NCBI RefSeq assembly: GCF_019402665.1
Contig: NZ_VSST01000079.1
Location: 1 to 64,000, forward strand
Direction: 5' to 3'
Length of the DNA: 64,000 nt
From: Bradyrhizobium canariense
Lineage (GTDB): Bacteria > Pseudomonadota > Alphaproteobacteria > Rhizobiales > Xanthobacteraceae
Every line of letters starts with the position of its first letter. Position 1 is the stretch's first letter. This document shows positions 31,032-40,718 of the stretch, piece by piece. Made by a program: the position numbers and the translations under genes. Under the pieces are notes generated by a model. That model was not told where the DNA came from, did no database searches, and saw nothing but the letters and a program-made list of their open reading frames with translations.

Positions 31032-31523
31032 ATGGTGTTTCGATCGAGCGCCGCAATTTGCGGCGCCGTGGTTGCGCTTGCCGTTTCCGTTTCTATTGCG
31101 CGATGTGAAGCTGGTGGGGTTCACTCAAGCGCCGCCGACAATGCCGCTTCCGGGGAAGCGATCGTTGGCGCGGCATCCATGTACAATCCGTTCAAGCCCG
31201 GCAAAGAGGAGGGCGGCCCGAAGACGGCTTCCGGCGAGCGCTATGATCCCTCGGTCTGGTCGGCCGCCATCAAGACGAGCTTGCGTAAGAAATTCGGAGG
31301 GGTCCAATTTGGCGCGAAGCCGAAATATGCCCTCGTCGAGGCCGTCGGCAAGAAGGTCATCGTCAGGATAAATGACGTGGGACCGCTAAGGCCGGGCCGC
31401 ATCATCGACTTCAATGAGCGGACGATGCGCCATTTCGATCCGAGCCTGGAGCGCGGGGTCATTCCTGACGTAAAAGTCCGGCCGCTTGCCGGCGGCGATT
31501 GGACACCCGGACCGGTTGGCTGA
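31032..31523 (+). CDS. RlpA-like double-psi beta-barrel secreted protein
   Basis: 163 aa. Signal peptide about 1-25 (SAAICGAVVALAVSVSIARC), then a double-psi beta-barrel domain of the RlpA/expansin type (GAASMYNPFK ... TASGERYDPSVWSAA, followed by VIVRINDVGPLRPGRIIDFN). RlpA proteins act on or bind peptidoglycan glycan strands. The typical catalytic H/D are not both obvious: the N-G/DRGP motif reads NDVGPL, so activity is uncertain. The Cys at the signal end could make it a lipoprotein, but no clear lipobox is seen. CAGGAG precedes the ATG at 31032. Confidence 0.82.
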   Translation: MVFRSSAAICGAVVALAVSVSIARCEAGGVHSSAADNAASGEAIVGAASMYNPFKPGKEEGGPKTASGERYDPSVWSAAIKTSLRKKFGGVQFGAKPKYALVEAVGKKVIVRINDVGPLRPGRIIDFNERTMRHFDPSLERGVIPDVKVRPLAGGDWTPGPVG

Positions 31524-31882
31524 ACCGTCGCACCAGGAGGTCGCGCAACACGCCCTTCCAGACAGTCGAGCGCCTCGATGGATCTTCAGGCGGTCGGCAA
31601 GGAGTTGCCAGCGGCGCGACGGCGGTCGGATATTTCCGGGAAAGCCGACATACCTCCGTGCGCGACCAAAGCCGAATAGCGGGGCGAAATCTGCGCGTCT
31701 AGATTGAAAGACGGAAAGGCAAGTGGGGGGCGGCAGCCGTTGCTCCAGCGGTCCTCATCAACTTGCTTTTTCCGACGGTTTTATCTGCGTTCTACGCCCA
31801 CGCATGTTCGCCAGTATCGATGTCATTGCAAGGCAGCGCCACCGGAGCGGTGTGCGATTGCACGTAACCGCGGAGAACGCAG
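31524..31882. other. Intergenic region without a recognisable gene
   Basis: 359 nt between the RlpA-like and cupin genes. Only short open frames without family resemblance are present. Base composition is mixed, with T-rich stretches near 31770. No terminator hairpin, RNA gene or repeat was recognised. Confidence 0.5.
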
Positions 31883-32641
31883 ATGAGCAGCTTCCGTTGG
31901 CGCTTGTGGCCTTGGCACAAGAACAAATCTCTCGATCATGCAGAGCCTCCCTCGGGCATGGCGGAGCTTTCTTCCGAACCATTTGAAGGCAGGGGTCGGC
32001 GACACATGTTGCAAGCGCTATCCGTCTTCGCCGCCAGCAGTGCGTTGGGTGAGATGTCAAACCCCGCCGAAGCAAAAGATTCCAGCGATTTGCCACCTCC
32101 AAGACGTGCATTGACCGGCCGCGATGAAGCCGGCAAGTCGGTGTTGAAGTCCTTTGAGGTGACGCCAAAGCTGGTGGAAATTGATGCCAATCCGGGACTG
32201 ACTTTCTACGAACTGTATATGACCGAGGGAGTGCCAGGACTTACCGGCCTGGAGCCAGATCCGATGTCGGCAGGAACGAAGGCCTTTCCGGACCCTGCGG
32301 GGACCCTCTTTCGACTGATTTCGTATCCGCCGAAGCGCCCTGAAGGTTGGAAGCCGCCGCCTGGCGTCACCTTCGAGAGTGGGCTTAGAGAAATGTCGGA
32401 AAAGATCCCTGGCATGGGAGATCATTTCGAGCGCGGCGCTCCAGGGATGCACACGTCGGATACCATAGACTACGGAGTCGTGGTTCGCGGCGAGATGACA
32501 CTGGAGCTGGACGACGGCCAGAAGGTCCATTTGCGTCAAGGTGATTGCATCGTGCAAAACGGAACACGCCATCGTTGGCGCAATCCATTGCCCGAACCCT
32601 GTCTCATGGCGTTTGTCTCAATCGGCGGGAAGCGCGCCTGA
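31883..32641 (+). CDS. Cupin-domain protein with Tat-like N-terminus
   Basis: 252 aa. Residues about 35-60 (GRGRRHMLQALSVFAASSAL) look like a twin-arginine-type export signal, though preceded by an unusually long N-region. The C-terminal half is a cupin: MHTSDTIDYGVVVRGEMTLE is motif 1, and LRQGDCIVQNGTRHRWRNP is motif 2 with a metal-binding histidine. The protein has no obvious enzymatic signature. The codon and base composition of the region is less GC-rich than the window average. Confidence 0.75.
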   Translation: MSSFRWRLWPWHKNKSLDHAEPPSGMAELSSEPFEGRGRRHMLQALSVFAASSALGEMSNPAEAKDSSDLPPPRRALTGRDEAGKSVLKSFEVTPKLVEIDANPGLTFYELYMTEGVPGLTGLEPDPMSAGTKAFPDPAGTLFRLISYPPKRPEGWKPPPGVTFESGLREMSEKIPGMGDHFERGAPGMHTSDTIDYGVVVRGEMTLELDDGQKVHLRQGDCIVQNGTRHRWRNPLPEPCLMAFVSIGGKRA

Positions 32642-32698
32642 CATTTGGAGACAGGGCGCATCGTTGGCTGAAGCAGCTATGCCTAGGCCAACAAACTC

Positions 32699-34669
32699 CT
32701 AAGCGGCCGTGATCTTCGAAATCTGGCCTTCAGCGACTGTGCCAAGGGAGTCCACACCCGTGGCCTCTATGCAGAGTTTAAGCGCCCCGCCCAGGGTTGC
32801 AGCAGCCAGATCCGCCTTGGCACCTTCCCGCAGGCTTTCCAGCGCCACTGGGCCGATGTCCTTCATCCAGCAACCCAGAATGATTGTAGCCTTCGGCAAT
32901 TTACGGCGAAGCCGTCGCACCGAGTAACGCATATGGGCAGGACTACTTGCGTCCATATAGACAAGACAGACAATCGCGACCCCGGCGGTCTCCAGCCGGA
33001 AGATATTCGCCGTCGATAGCGCTTCCGCCGCTTCGACTCGCGCGGACAAGCCATGCGCCCCCGTCAGTTGAGCCAGCATGATCGCAGCGGCTTCGTCGAT
33101 CGGATTTCGTCCAGCCAGGCAGAGCACGGGATGATCGCCTTGCCATTCAGAAGGCAAGTCCTCCTTGCGCAGAACCCGCAGACTCTCATAAGGCGCGTCC
33201 TCAGCCACGCCCTCGATGGCAGATGTAGCTTCGACATCTGTGGTCGGGTTGACCTTCTGCGGCGGACGCTCATCCTGCTCCGAAATGTTATTGGCAAATT
33301 CCTGGACCGCATCCCTGATTTTGGTCAGCCGGTCGGGATCCAGAGCGCCGCGCTCGGCATCCGCTTGAGCCAGCTGCAGTCCTCGCAAGGCGACTTCGTC
33401 GTAATAGGAGCTGAGAGATCGCTCCTTCAAGAACTCCTCGGCTTTTGCAGATGCTTCTGTCGGATCGCCGGCGAGCATCCGCTGATAGAATATCTCAGGC
33501 GGAGAGAGCGCTGGTCGGTCTCCAAACATGACGTCCAGGAACTCCAGGCGCTCGACATGGCGGCCCAGCACGACCAGACACACCGTAAGGGGTGTCGCCA
33601 GAACGAGGCCGATCGGCCCCCAAAGCGCCGTCCAGAACGTCGCAGAAGCCACAACGGCTACGGGCGACAGTCCCGTGCTGTGTCCATAGACCATCGGCTC
33701 CAGCACATGGCCGACGACGGGCTCTACCACCACGAACAGCGCGATCGTCCAAAGCAGCATCGTCCAGGTTGGATCGACCGCAACCGCGAGAGCGAGAGGA
33801 AAGGCGGCGGCGATGACCGCCCCGATGTAAGGCACGAAGCGCAGCACTGCTGCCAGAATGCCCCACAGGATCGCGCTTGGAACGCCGATCAGCCAGAGAC
33901 CCATTCCGATGATGATGCCAAAACTCCCGTTCACGAGAAGCTGGATCAGGAAGAGCCGGCTGAGGCGGCTCGCCGCGTCATCAAGGGCAGCCGTGGTGCG
34001 CTGCAGGTCATCCGAACCGGCCAGCCTGATCAGACGATTACGAAGATCCTCGCGCTGAAGCAAAATGAAGATCACGAATATGACGATGATCCCGGTCGTT
34101 GCGAGCGGATGAAGCAATGGTGAAATCAGCGTTTGCAAGCTCTCCAGCGCGCCGGGATCGGGCTGAAGCACTTCCACAGGAACCGGCCTTGGCGCGGCCG
34201 CTTTCGGAGCTGCTATGGTCCCCAACGAATTCGCGGCCTCCTTGGGCTTGTCGAGCTCTTTGCTGAGGTCCTTCAACATGCTGGAAGCCCGCTCGAGCGT
34301 GCCTCGACCGGCGGTGGTCTCACGGAAGGATTGGATCTTCTCGCTGATTGTGGACTGATATCGCGGCAAATCGCCGGCCAGCTGAGCGAGTTGGGTAGCG
34401 AGGAGACTGCCCATCGCAAATATGAATGCGAAGGCGATCACGACCACGCTCACCACAGCCAAACTGCGCGGGATGCGCAGACGCTGAACCAGTCGAACCA
34501 GAGGCGCCAGCACGAAGCTGAGCAAGACGGCCAGCGCTATGGGTATGATGATCTCGCGACCATAATACAGCACCATGACAATGATCGCGGCGAGAATGGC
34601 CATCGCCACGGCGCTCAATAGGGAAATCAGTTCTTCCGGTGTTCGTGCTTTGAATGGCTGCCTGATCAC
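32699..34669 (-). CDS. AI-2E-family permease with extra C-terminal domain
   Basis: 656 aa. Residues 1-380 are an AI-2E/PerM-type permease with paired N-terminal helices, a middle amphipathic region, and the C-terminal helices LIQLLVNGSFGIIIGMGLWL to PIGLVLATPLTVCLVVLGRH. Residues about 385-480 are soluble and charged. Residues about 500-656 form a separate alpha/beta domain (VLCLAGRNPIDEAAAIMLAQ ... AGVAIVCLVYMDASSPAHM ... KATIILGCWM) that looks like a Rossmann or B12-binding-type fold, a module not found in short PerM proteins. What is transported is unknown. Confidence 0.85.
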   Translation of the reverse strand: MIRQPFKARTPEELISLLSAVAMAILAAIIVMVLYYGREIIIPIALAVLLSFVLAPLVRLVQRLRIPRSLAVVSVVVIAFAFIFAMGSLLATQLAQLAGDLPRYQSTISEKIQSFRETTAGRGTLERASSMLKDLSKELDKPKEAANSLGTIAAPKAAAPRPVPVEVLQPDPGALESLQTLISPLLHPLATTGIIVIFVIFILLQREDLRNRLIRLAGSDDLQRTTAALDDAASRLSRLFLIQLLVNGSFGIIIGMGLWLIGVPSAILWGILAAVLRFVPYIGAVIAAAFPLALAVAVDPTWTMLLWTIALFVVVEPVVGHVLEPMVYGHSTGLSPVAVVASATFWTALWGPIGLVLATPLTVCLVVLGRHVERLEFLDVMFGDRPALSPPEIFYQRMLAGDPTEASAKAEEFLKERSLSSYYDEVALRGLQLAQADAERGALDPDRLTKIRDAVQEFANNISEQDERPPQKVNPTTDVEATSAIEGVAEDAPYESLRVLRKEDLPSEWQGDHPVLCLAGRNPIDEAAAIMLAQLTGAHGLSARVEAAEALSTANIFRLETAGVAIVCLVYMDASSPAHMRYSVRRLRRKLPKATIILGCWMKDIGPVALESLREGAKADLAAATLGGALKLCIEATGVDSLGTVAEGQISKITAA

Positions 34670-34722
34670 AGCTCCTCGCTAGGCCGCGAAAAGCGGCGAG
34701 TTCGTCGACGTCCAGCGAGTTC

Positions 34723-34751
34723 AAAAAAGCCGCGGATTGCTCCGCGGCTTT
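34723..34751 (-). terminator. Rho-independent terminator of the small secreted-protein gene
   Basis: On the minus strand AAAGCCGCGGA (34751-34741), loop GCAA, TCCGCGGCTTT, then continued T residues to 34723. The perfect 11-bp stem with a T-run lies 20 nt after the stop of the leftward gene. Confidence 0.88.
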
Positions 34752-34770
34752 GGTTCACAGGATTTGTATC

Positions 34771-35085
34771 TCAGTAGCGGTCGGTGCCGATCCCGACGCT
34801 CACGCCGGGAGCGCGGAAGCCGATGCCGCTGCGCTCTTCATAGCCGCGCCGCTCGATGTAGCGCTCGCGAGGCGCATATCCGTAGGAATCGCGCCCTTCG
34901 CGGATGATAACACGGCGTTCGCCGCGCTCGCGCCAGCAACGACCGTCTTCATTGCAGACCATGCGCACGTTTTGAACGTTGCTGTCCGGGGTGGCGGTCA
35001 GGTTGAGGGAAAGCGGAGCTGCAGAAGCAGCGGTCATGAGAAGGGTGCTTGCTGCGGCCACCAGAGTGGCTGTTAGAAATTTCAT
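34771..35085 (-). CDS. Small secreted protein of unknown function
   Basis: 104 aa. A clear Sec signal peptide (FLTATLVAAASTLLMTAASA, cleavage near residue 22) is followed by a short mature protein rich in Arg and aromatic residues. It has one Cys pair (MVCNEDGRCW) that could form a disulfide, and repeated RE/RY segments (RERGERRVIIREGR, RERYIERRGYEER). Such small secreted proteins are common in Bradyrhizobium and lack assigned function. A terminator follows it, and a GGAACC motif lies upstream. Confidence 0.8.
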   Translation of the reverse strand: MKFLTATLVAAASTLLMTAASAAPLSLNLTATPDSNVQNVRMVCNEDGRCWRERGERRVIIREGRDSYGYAPRERYIERRGYEERSGIGFRAPGVSVGIGTDRY

Positions 35086-35630
35086 GGTGTTTCTCCAAAA
35101 TGTGATGCGTCAATGAGGCAATAGACTGGGAACCCAATGGTTCCACGCCGACGAGAATATCGTCAACTGCCGACACGGTGTTTGCAGACGTCCCCGTGCC
35201 CGAAAGACGGATCACCTCGCCATGATTGGCGACTATGACTTGGAAGATGTGGTTGCGGAGAGAGCCATCGCGCGAACTCTGTGAAGATCGGCTGGACGAT
35301 GTCGTGGAGCAGAACGGCGGCAGGCGGATCGGTCACCTCTCGCTCCAACGCCCTGTAGCGCCGGATCCCGACGTCCTGTTCATCAACGGTAAGCGATGAG
35401 AGGCGGCCTCAGCCAACGTTGGGCTTCCCACTATCTGCCGGCCCGGCGCGGAAAGCTCCAACATTGACATCATGCCCCTGTTTTGCCCGACGGAGCAAGG
35501 GGATTCGTAAAATCCGCAGGAGATCTGGTCGGTGGCCAGGCCATTGAAATCGCTGGCCTCGGCTACTGTGCATGGGGTTGTTTCGCTTTTTTTGGTGGAC
35601 GACCGCCGGCGGCGCTCGCGATGGACGTCT
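35086..35630. other. Long intergenic region, possible gene remnants
   Basis: 545 nt between the small secreted-protein gene and the chemoreceptor gene. On the minus strand, GGAACCATTGGGTTCCC (35144-35128) lies about 43-59 nt before the secreted-protein ATG. The 35220-35400 part has short plus-strand frames broken by stops (for example a stretch ending DPDVLFINGKR) that may be a decayed gene. From 35460 onward the sequence CATGCCCCTGTTTTGCCCGA looks like a spacer seen repeatedly in Bradyrhizobium intergenic regions. None of this is certain. Confidence 0.4.
35128..35144 (-). promoter_or_regulatory. GGAACC motif upstream of the small secreted-protein gene
   Basis: GGAACCATTGGGTTCCC on the minus strand is nearly the same as GGAACCGTTGGGGTTCC at 30926-30942, also upstream of a secreted-protein gene. 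It could be an EcfG -35 region or another regulator site; no good -10 partner is visible. Confidence 0.35.
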
Positions 35631-37370
35631 TCATCCGGCCTTGGCGACGCGGCCGTCCGCTGCGCCCGAGCGCAGGTTCTGGAAGAACTTCTCCACCTCG
35701 CGCGACAGCGTCTCCGCCGTCTCGGTCACGCTGCTCGCAGCCGTCAGCACCGAGGAGGCCGCAGTGTCGGTCTCGCCGATGGCGTCGCGGAGCGAGCTGA
35801 TGTTGGCGACGAGGGTCTCGTTGCCTTGGGCCGCCGATTGCGCGTTGGACGAGATCTCGCGCGTGGCGGCGTCCTGCTGGCCGATGGCGCCGGCGATCGC
35901 CGAGGTGACGTCGTTGATCTCGCGCACTGCGCCGCCGATCTCGCGGACGGCGTCGACCGCGTTGCGGGTGGAGGACTGGATCATCGAGACGTTTTCGCTG
36001 ATGTCGGCCGTCGCCTTCGCGGTCTGCCCCGCGAGCGCCTTGACTTCATGCGCGACGACGGCAAAGCCGCGGCCGGCATCGCCCGCGCGCGCGGCCTCGA
36101 TGGTGGCATTGAGCGCGAGCAGATTGGTCTGCTCGGCGATCGCCTGGATCAGGCTGAGCACGCCGTCGATGCGTTGCGTGGCTGCGGCCAGGCTCTCGAT
36201 CTCGGCGATCGATTTCTCGGTGCGCTGGCCGGTCTGCTCGACCGCGCCGGCGGATTGCCGCACCTGCCGGCCGATCTCCACCACCGACGCAGATAGCTCC
36301 TCGGCCGCGCCTGCCACCGCCGTAACGTTGTGCGAGGCCTGTTCGGTGGCGTTCGCCGCCGTGCCGGCGCGGCTGCTCGCGTCCGCGGTGACGCGGGTGA
36401 TGGTCTGCGCCGTCTCGCGCATGACGGAGGCGTTGTCGCTGAGGCCGCGCATGATCGCGCCGATCGCCTCGCGAAACGCGTCGACGGATTGTTCGATGTG
36501 GCGGGCGCGCTCCTCGCGCGCGGCGGAGTCCTGCGAGACCTGCGAGGCGAGATTGCGGTTTCGCTCCATCGCGTCCTGGAAGATCTGGATCGCGCGTGCC
36601 AGTGCGCCGATCTCGTCGGCCCGGTCAGAGTGGGGCACCACGACGTTCTCGGCGCCGTCAGCGACCTGCTTGATGGTCGCGGTGATGGCGGAGAGGGGGC
36701 GTGCGATCGAACGGGCGATGATGACGATGCCGATCACGACGAGGGCGAGCGCCACGCCGGCGAGGCAAGTCAGGACCAAGGACAGGGTGCGATTGGTCTC
36801 GGTCTCGTGCGCGATTTGCCTTGCACGCTCGGCATAGACCTTGGACAGCGCCTCGAGATCCTTGTTCAGCGCCGAGCGCACGGCGCGGTTGGCGTCGTTG
36901 TCGCCCCATTCGCGGCCCGCGGCCGCATTGATCTCGACGCCGCGGCGCACCAGCTCCTTGCGAAACTCGACGAACTGCTCGATGCGCTTCTTGAACGTGG
37001 CGAACTGCTCGGCATCGTCAGCCTTGACGATGGTCTCCCAGCGCTTCACGACGTCAAGGATCTGGGCGTTGAACTTGAGCAGGCCCTCGCCGTACTTCTT
37101 CACCACGGCCGGTTCAGTCGACATGTAGACGCCGCGCGATTCCATCACGACCGCATAGACCAGCGAGTTGACCCGCTCGACGTTCAGCGCGGCGGCGTTC
37201 GCGGTCTCGATCGCGGTGGTCAGCTCGGCGCCGCGGCGGCTGTTGTAGTCGGACAGCATCGCGATCGCCGCCGTGAGAAGCGCGAACAGCGCGAAGATGG
37301 CGTAGAGCTTGTTGGCAAGCGTGAAGCGGCCGGCGAGGCCGGTGGCATTCCCAGGTCGGTCAGTTGTCAT
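35631..37370 (-). CDS. Methyl-accepting chemotaxis protein with periplasmic sensor domain
   Basis: 579 aa transmembrane chemoreceptor. TM1 is near residues 22-40 ([18 protein letters not shown]). A mostly helical periplasmic domain of about 150 residues follows, with conserved [24 protein letters not shown]2 is [20 protein letters not shown], then a HAMP domain and the signalling coiled coil with [20 protein letters not shown] at the tip. The ligand is unknown. The ATG at 37370 is chosen; the frame stays open upstream without conserved sequence. It is divergent from eutB. Confidence 0.92.
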   Translation of the reverse strand: MTTDRPGNATGLAGRFTLANKLYAIFALFALLTAAIAMLSDYNSRRGAELTTAIETANAAALNVERVNSLVYAVVMESRGVYMSTEPAVVKKYGEGLLKFNAQILDVVKRWETIVKADDAEQFATFKKRIEQFVEFRKELVRRGVEINAAAGREWGDNDANRAVRSALNKDLEALSKVYAERARQIAHETETNRTLSLVLTCLAGVALALVVIGIVIIARSIARPLSAITATIKQVADGAENVVVPHSDRADEIGALARAIQIFQDAMERNRNLASQVSQDSAAREERARHIEQSVDAFREAIGAIMRGLSDNASVMRETAQTITRVTADASSRAGTAANATEQASHNVTAVAGAAEELSASVVEIGRQVRQSAGAVEQTGQRTEKSIAEIESLAAATQRIDGVLSLIQAIAEQTNLLALNATIEAARAGDAGRGFAVVAHEVKALAGQTAKATADISENVSMIQSSTRNAVDAVREIGGAVREINDVTSAIAGAIGQQDAATREISSNAQSAAQGNETLVANISSLRDAIGETDTAASSVLTAASSVTETAETLSREVEKFFQNLRSGAADGRVAKAG

Positions 37371-37590
37371 GGTTTTCAGGGGCCCGAATGGCCGGGAGCG
37401 GCCGGAGAGCGCGGTCGTGCAAATTATTGCAAAACTATGCAGAATGAAGATGGACGCGGCGTTAACGCCGGGTTTGGCGCCCTTCGCCCTCGGTCGAAGG
37501 AAAGGTAGATATTTCAGCGTCTTGATCTGAAGGTATAGTCTTGGGATCGTGCTGGACTCGGTCACTGGCCGACGAACCCCGGAGAGACCC

Positions 37591-38973
37591 TTGGTCTACC
37601 GCCACACCATCGACGCCACGACCTACACGTTCCCGGATTTGCGCGACCTGCTCGCCAAGGCGACGCCGCCGCGCTCCGGCGACCGCCTGGCCGGGATCGC
37701 CGCCGCCAGTGCCGAACAGATGATCGCGGCGCGGATGGCGCTGGCCGGCGTCCCGCTCGGGCAGTTCTTGCAGGAAGCCGTCATCCCCTATGAGACCGAC
37801 GAGGTCACCCGCCTCGTCATCGACAGCCACGACGCCAAGGCCTTCGCGCCGGTGGCTTCGCTGACGGTCGGCGCCTTTCGCGACTGGCTGCTATCGGACG
37901 CCGCGACACCCGAAATCTTGCGCAAGCTGGCCGGCGGCATCACCCCGGAGATGGCCGCCGCGGTCTCGAAGCTGATGCGCAACCAGGATCTGATCCTGGC
38001 GGCGCGGAAATGCGAGGTCACCACCGCTTTCCGCAACACCATCGGCCTGAAGGGCCGGATGAGCACCCGGCTCCAGCCCAACCATCCCTTCGACGACGCC
38101 AGGGGCATCACCGCCTCCATCCTCGATGGCATCCTGCTCGGCGCCGGCGATGCCTGCATCGGCATCAACCCGGCGAGCGACGACCCGGCCGTGATCGGCC
38201 AATTGCTGCGGCTGCTCGACGAGGTCATCGCGCGGCTGAAGATTCCGACACAGGGCTGCGTGCTGACCCATGTCACCACGACGCTGTCGCTGATCGGGCA
38301 GGGGGCGCCGGTCGACCTCGTGTTCCAGTCGGTCGCCGGCACTGAGGCTGCCAACCGCAGTTTTGGTATCGACCTCGCGCTTCTCAAGGAGGCGCACGAG
38401 GCCGGATTGTCGCAGAGGCGCGGCACGGTCGGGCAGAACGTGATGTATTTCGAGACCGGGCAAGGCTCGGCGCTATCGGCCAACGCCCATCACGGCGTCG
38501 ACCAGCAGACCTGCGAGGCGCGCGCCTATGCGGTGGCCCGCGCCTTTGCGCCCCTCCTGGTCAACAGCGTGGTCGGCTTCATCGGCCCGGAATATCTCTA
38601 CGACGGCAAGGAAATCATCCGGGCCGGGCTGGAGGATCACTTTTGCGGCAAGCTGCTCGGCCTGCCGCTTGGGATTGACATTTGCTACACTAATCACGCC
38701 GAGGCGGACCAGGACGACATGGACAATCTGCTGACGTTGCTCGCTGCCGCCGGCGTCACCTTCATCATGGGTGTCCCCGGCGCCGATGACGTCATGCTGA
38801 ACTATCAGTCCACGTCTTTTCACGACGCGCTCTATGTCCGCGACGTCTTCGGACTGCGCCGCGCGCCGGAATTCGACGACTGGCTGGTGCGGTCCGGCAT
38901 TGCGGGCGCCGATTTCCGTCTTGCCGGCGATGCAGGCCTGCTGCCCGATTTTGCCTCCCGGCTGATCGCGTGA
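37591..38973 (+). CDS. eutB: Ethanolamine ammonia-lyase large subunit
   Basis: 460 aa EutB. Typical stretches are [81 protein letters not shown] and [19 protein letters not shown]. With EutC and adenosylcobalamin it converts ethanolamine to acetaldehyde and ammonia. The TTG at 37591, with GGAGAG upstream, gives the usual [13 protein letters not shown] start; an in-frame start at 37549 is longer. No eut microcompartment or EutA reactivase genes are present, and eutC is separated from it by hpnP. Confidence 0.93.
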   Translation: MVYRHTIDATTYTFPDLRDLLAKATPPRSGDRLAGIAAASAEQMIAARMALAGVPLGQFLQEAVIPYETDEVTRLVIDSHDAKAFAPVASLTVGAFRDWLLSDAATPEILRKLAGGITPEMAAAVSKLMRNQDLILAARKCEVTTAFRNTIGLKGRMSTRLQPNHPFDDARGITASILDGILLGAGDACIGINPASDDPAVIGQLLRLLDEVIARLKIPTQGCVLTHVTTTLSLIGQGAPVDLVFQSVAGTEAANRSFGIDLALLKEAHEAGLSQRRGTVGQNVMYFETGQGSALSANAHHGVDQQTCEARAYAVARAFAPLLVNSVVGFIGPEYLYDGKEIIRAGLEDHFCGKLLGLPLGIDICYTNHAEADQDDMDNLLTLLAAAGVTFIMGVPGADDVMLNYQSTSFHDALYVRDVFGLRRAPEFDDWLVRSGIAGADFRLAGDAGLLPDFASRLIA

Positions 38974-39125
38974 CGCGGCGGAAGCACCCGGCGGCCCGAG
39001 GAAACCATTGGTGCCCTCGGGAATTATGCTCATGCCACAATATTGAGAAATTCCGGCGGCAGCATTACGCTATGTGGCTGTCTGGCAATTTCCGCAGCTA
39101 AGTCGAGCGTGGCGGGGGAGCTTTG

Positions 39126-40712
39126 ATGCGAGCTGAAAGTAACGGGACGTCCCGGCGGATTCTCTGCGTGTTTCCGCGATACACATCGTCGTTCGGGACG
39201 TTCGAGCATTCCTACCCCCTGACCGATGGCGTCCGCGCCTTCATGCCGCCGCAGGGACTTTTGCTGCTTGCCGCCTATCTGCCGGAGGAGTGGCAGGTCA
39301 AATTCGTCGATGAGAACCTTCGCCGTACGACAAGGGAAGAGTTCGAATGGGCGGAGGCGGTCTTCGTCAGCGGCATGCACATCCAGCGCCAGCAGATGAA
39401 CGACATCTGCCGCCGCGCCCATGAGTTCGACCTGCCGGTCGCGCTTGGCGGTCCCTCCGTCAGCGCCTGCCCGGATTACTATCCGTCGTTCGACTATCTC
39501 CATGTCGGCGAGCTCGGCGACGCCACCAATCAGCTGCTCGAAATACTGTCGCGCGATATCTCGCGTCCCGAGACCCAGGTGGTTCTGACCACCAAAGACC
39601 GCGTGCCGATGACGGAGTTTCCGATCCCGGCCTACGAACTCGCCGACGTGAAGAAATACTTCCTCGGCAGCATCCAGTATTCCAGCGGCTGTCCGTATCA
39701 GTGCGAGTTCTGCGACATCCCCGGGCTGTACGGCCGCAATCCGCGGATCAAATCGCCCGAGCAGATCATCGCCGAACTCGACCGCCTGCGCGAATGCGGC
39801 ATGACCGACACGGTCTATTTCGTCGACGACAATTTCATCGGCAACCGCAAGGCGGCGCTGGACCTCCTGCCGCATCTGATCGAATGGCAGAAGAGGACCG
39901 GCTACGTGGTGCGGCTCGCCTGCGAGGCGACGCTCAACATCGCCAAGCGGCCGGAAATCCTCGAGAAGATGCGCGAGGCCTATTTCGTCACCATCTTCTG
40001 CGGCATCGAGACGCCCGATCCCGATGCGCTGAAGGCGATGCACAAGGACCACAACATGATGGTCCCGATCCTCGAGGGCGTGCAAACCATCAACTCCTAC
40101 GGCATGGAGGTCGTGTCCGGCATCATCATGGGGCTCGACACCGATAAGCCGAACACTTCGGAGGCGCTGCTCGCCTTCGTCGAGGACTCCCGGATTCCGC
40201 TGCTCACGATCAACCTGCTTCAGGCGCTGCCGAAGACGCCGCTATGGGACCGTCTGGAGCGCGAGGGACGCCTGGTCGAGGACGACGGCCGCGATTCCAA
40301 TGTCAACTTCCTGTTGCCCTACGACGACGTCGTCGCATCCTGGAAACACGCCATGGCCGTCGCCTACGAGCCCGAGAAGGTCTACGCGCGCTTCCAGTAT
40401 CAATGCGACCACGTTTACGTGCATCGCCTGAAGATGCCGACGCCGGACGAGATGAAGACCTGGCCCAACATCAGGCGCGGCCTCGTCATGCTGCGAAACA
40501 TCTTCTGGAAGGTCGGCGTGCTCGGCGACTACAAGCGCGTGTTCTGGAAGTTCGCGCTGGGCCGCATCAAGCGCGGCGACCTCGAAGGTCTGATCGGCTG
40601 CACTCTGATCGCGCACCATCTCATCACCTTTGCGCGGGCGGCCTCGACCGGCCAGCAGAACGCCTCGAACTATTCGATCCGGCTACGCGAGGCCTCCGTC
40701 CCCGCCGAATGA
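39126..40712 (+). CDS. hpnP: Hopanoid C-2 methyltransferase, B12-binding radical SAM
   Basis: 528 aa. The N-terminal ~150 residues form a B12-binding-type domain (GLLLLAAYLPEEWQVKFVDE ... FVSGMHIQRQQMNDICRRA). The radical-SAM core has C189-x3-C193-x2-C196 in SSGCPYQCEFCDIPGLYGR. The length and style match HpnP, which methylates hopanoids at C-2. The gene lies between eutB (152 nt upstream) and eutC (6 nt downstream), so it is likely translated from a transcript shared with eutC. In Rhodopseudomonas hpnP is under EcfG stress control; no exact EcfG box was found here. The ATG at 39126 follows GGGGGAG. Confidence 0.9.
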   Translation: MRAESNGTSRRILCVFPRYTSSFGTFEHSYPLTDGVRAFMPPQGLLLLAAYLPEEWQVKFVDENLRRTTREEFEWAEAVFVSGMHIQRQQMNDICRRAHEFDLPVALGGPSVSACPDYYPSFDYLHVGELGDATNQLLEILSRDISRPETQVVLTTKDRVPMTEFPIPAYELADVKKYFLGSIQYSSGCPYQCEFCDIPGLYGRNPRIKSPEQIIAELDRLRECGMTDTVYFVDDNFIGNRKAALDLLPHLIEWQKRTGYVVRLACEATLNIAKRPEILEKMREAYFVTIFCGIETPDPDALKAMHKDHNMMVPILEGVQTINSYGMEVVSGIIMGLDTDKPNTSEALLAFVEDSRIPLLTINLLQALPKTPLWDRLEREGRLVEDDGRDSNVNFLLPYDDVVASWKHAMAVAYEPEKVYARFQYQCDHVYVHRLKMPTPDEMKTWPNIRRGLVMLRNIFWKVGVLGDYKRVFWKFALGRIKRGDLEGLIGCTLIAHHLITFARAASTGQQNASNYSIRLREASVPAE

Positions 40713-40718
40713 CACAAC

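Noticed and set aside
28315-35630. Genomic island bounded by integrase and tRNA
   Set aside because: No integrase, transposase, tRNA or direct repeats were found at either edge, so only a composition-based suspicion is reported.
37371-37590. Cobalamin riboswitch upstream of eutB
   Set aside because: GTCACTGG resembles part of a B12 box, but it overlaps the alternative eutB start and no surrounding conserved helices were seen.
39000-39125. EcfG promoter for hpnP
   Set aside because: GGAAAC and a later AATT are present, but neither GGAAC nor CGTT fits at the right spacing. EcfG control of hpnP is known for Rhodopseudomonas but cannot be shown from this sequence.
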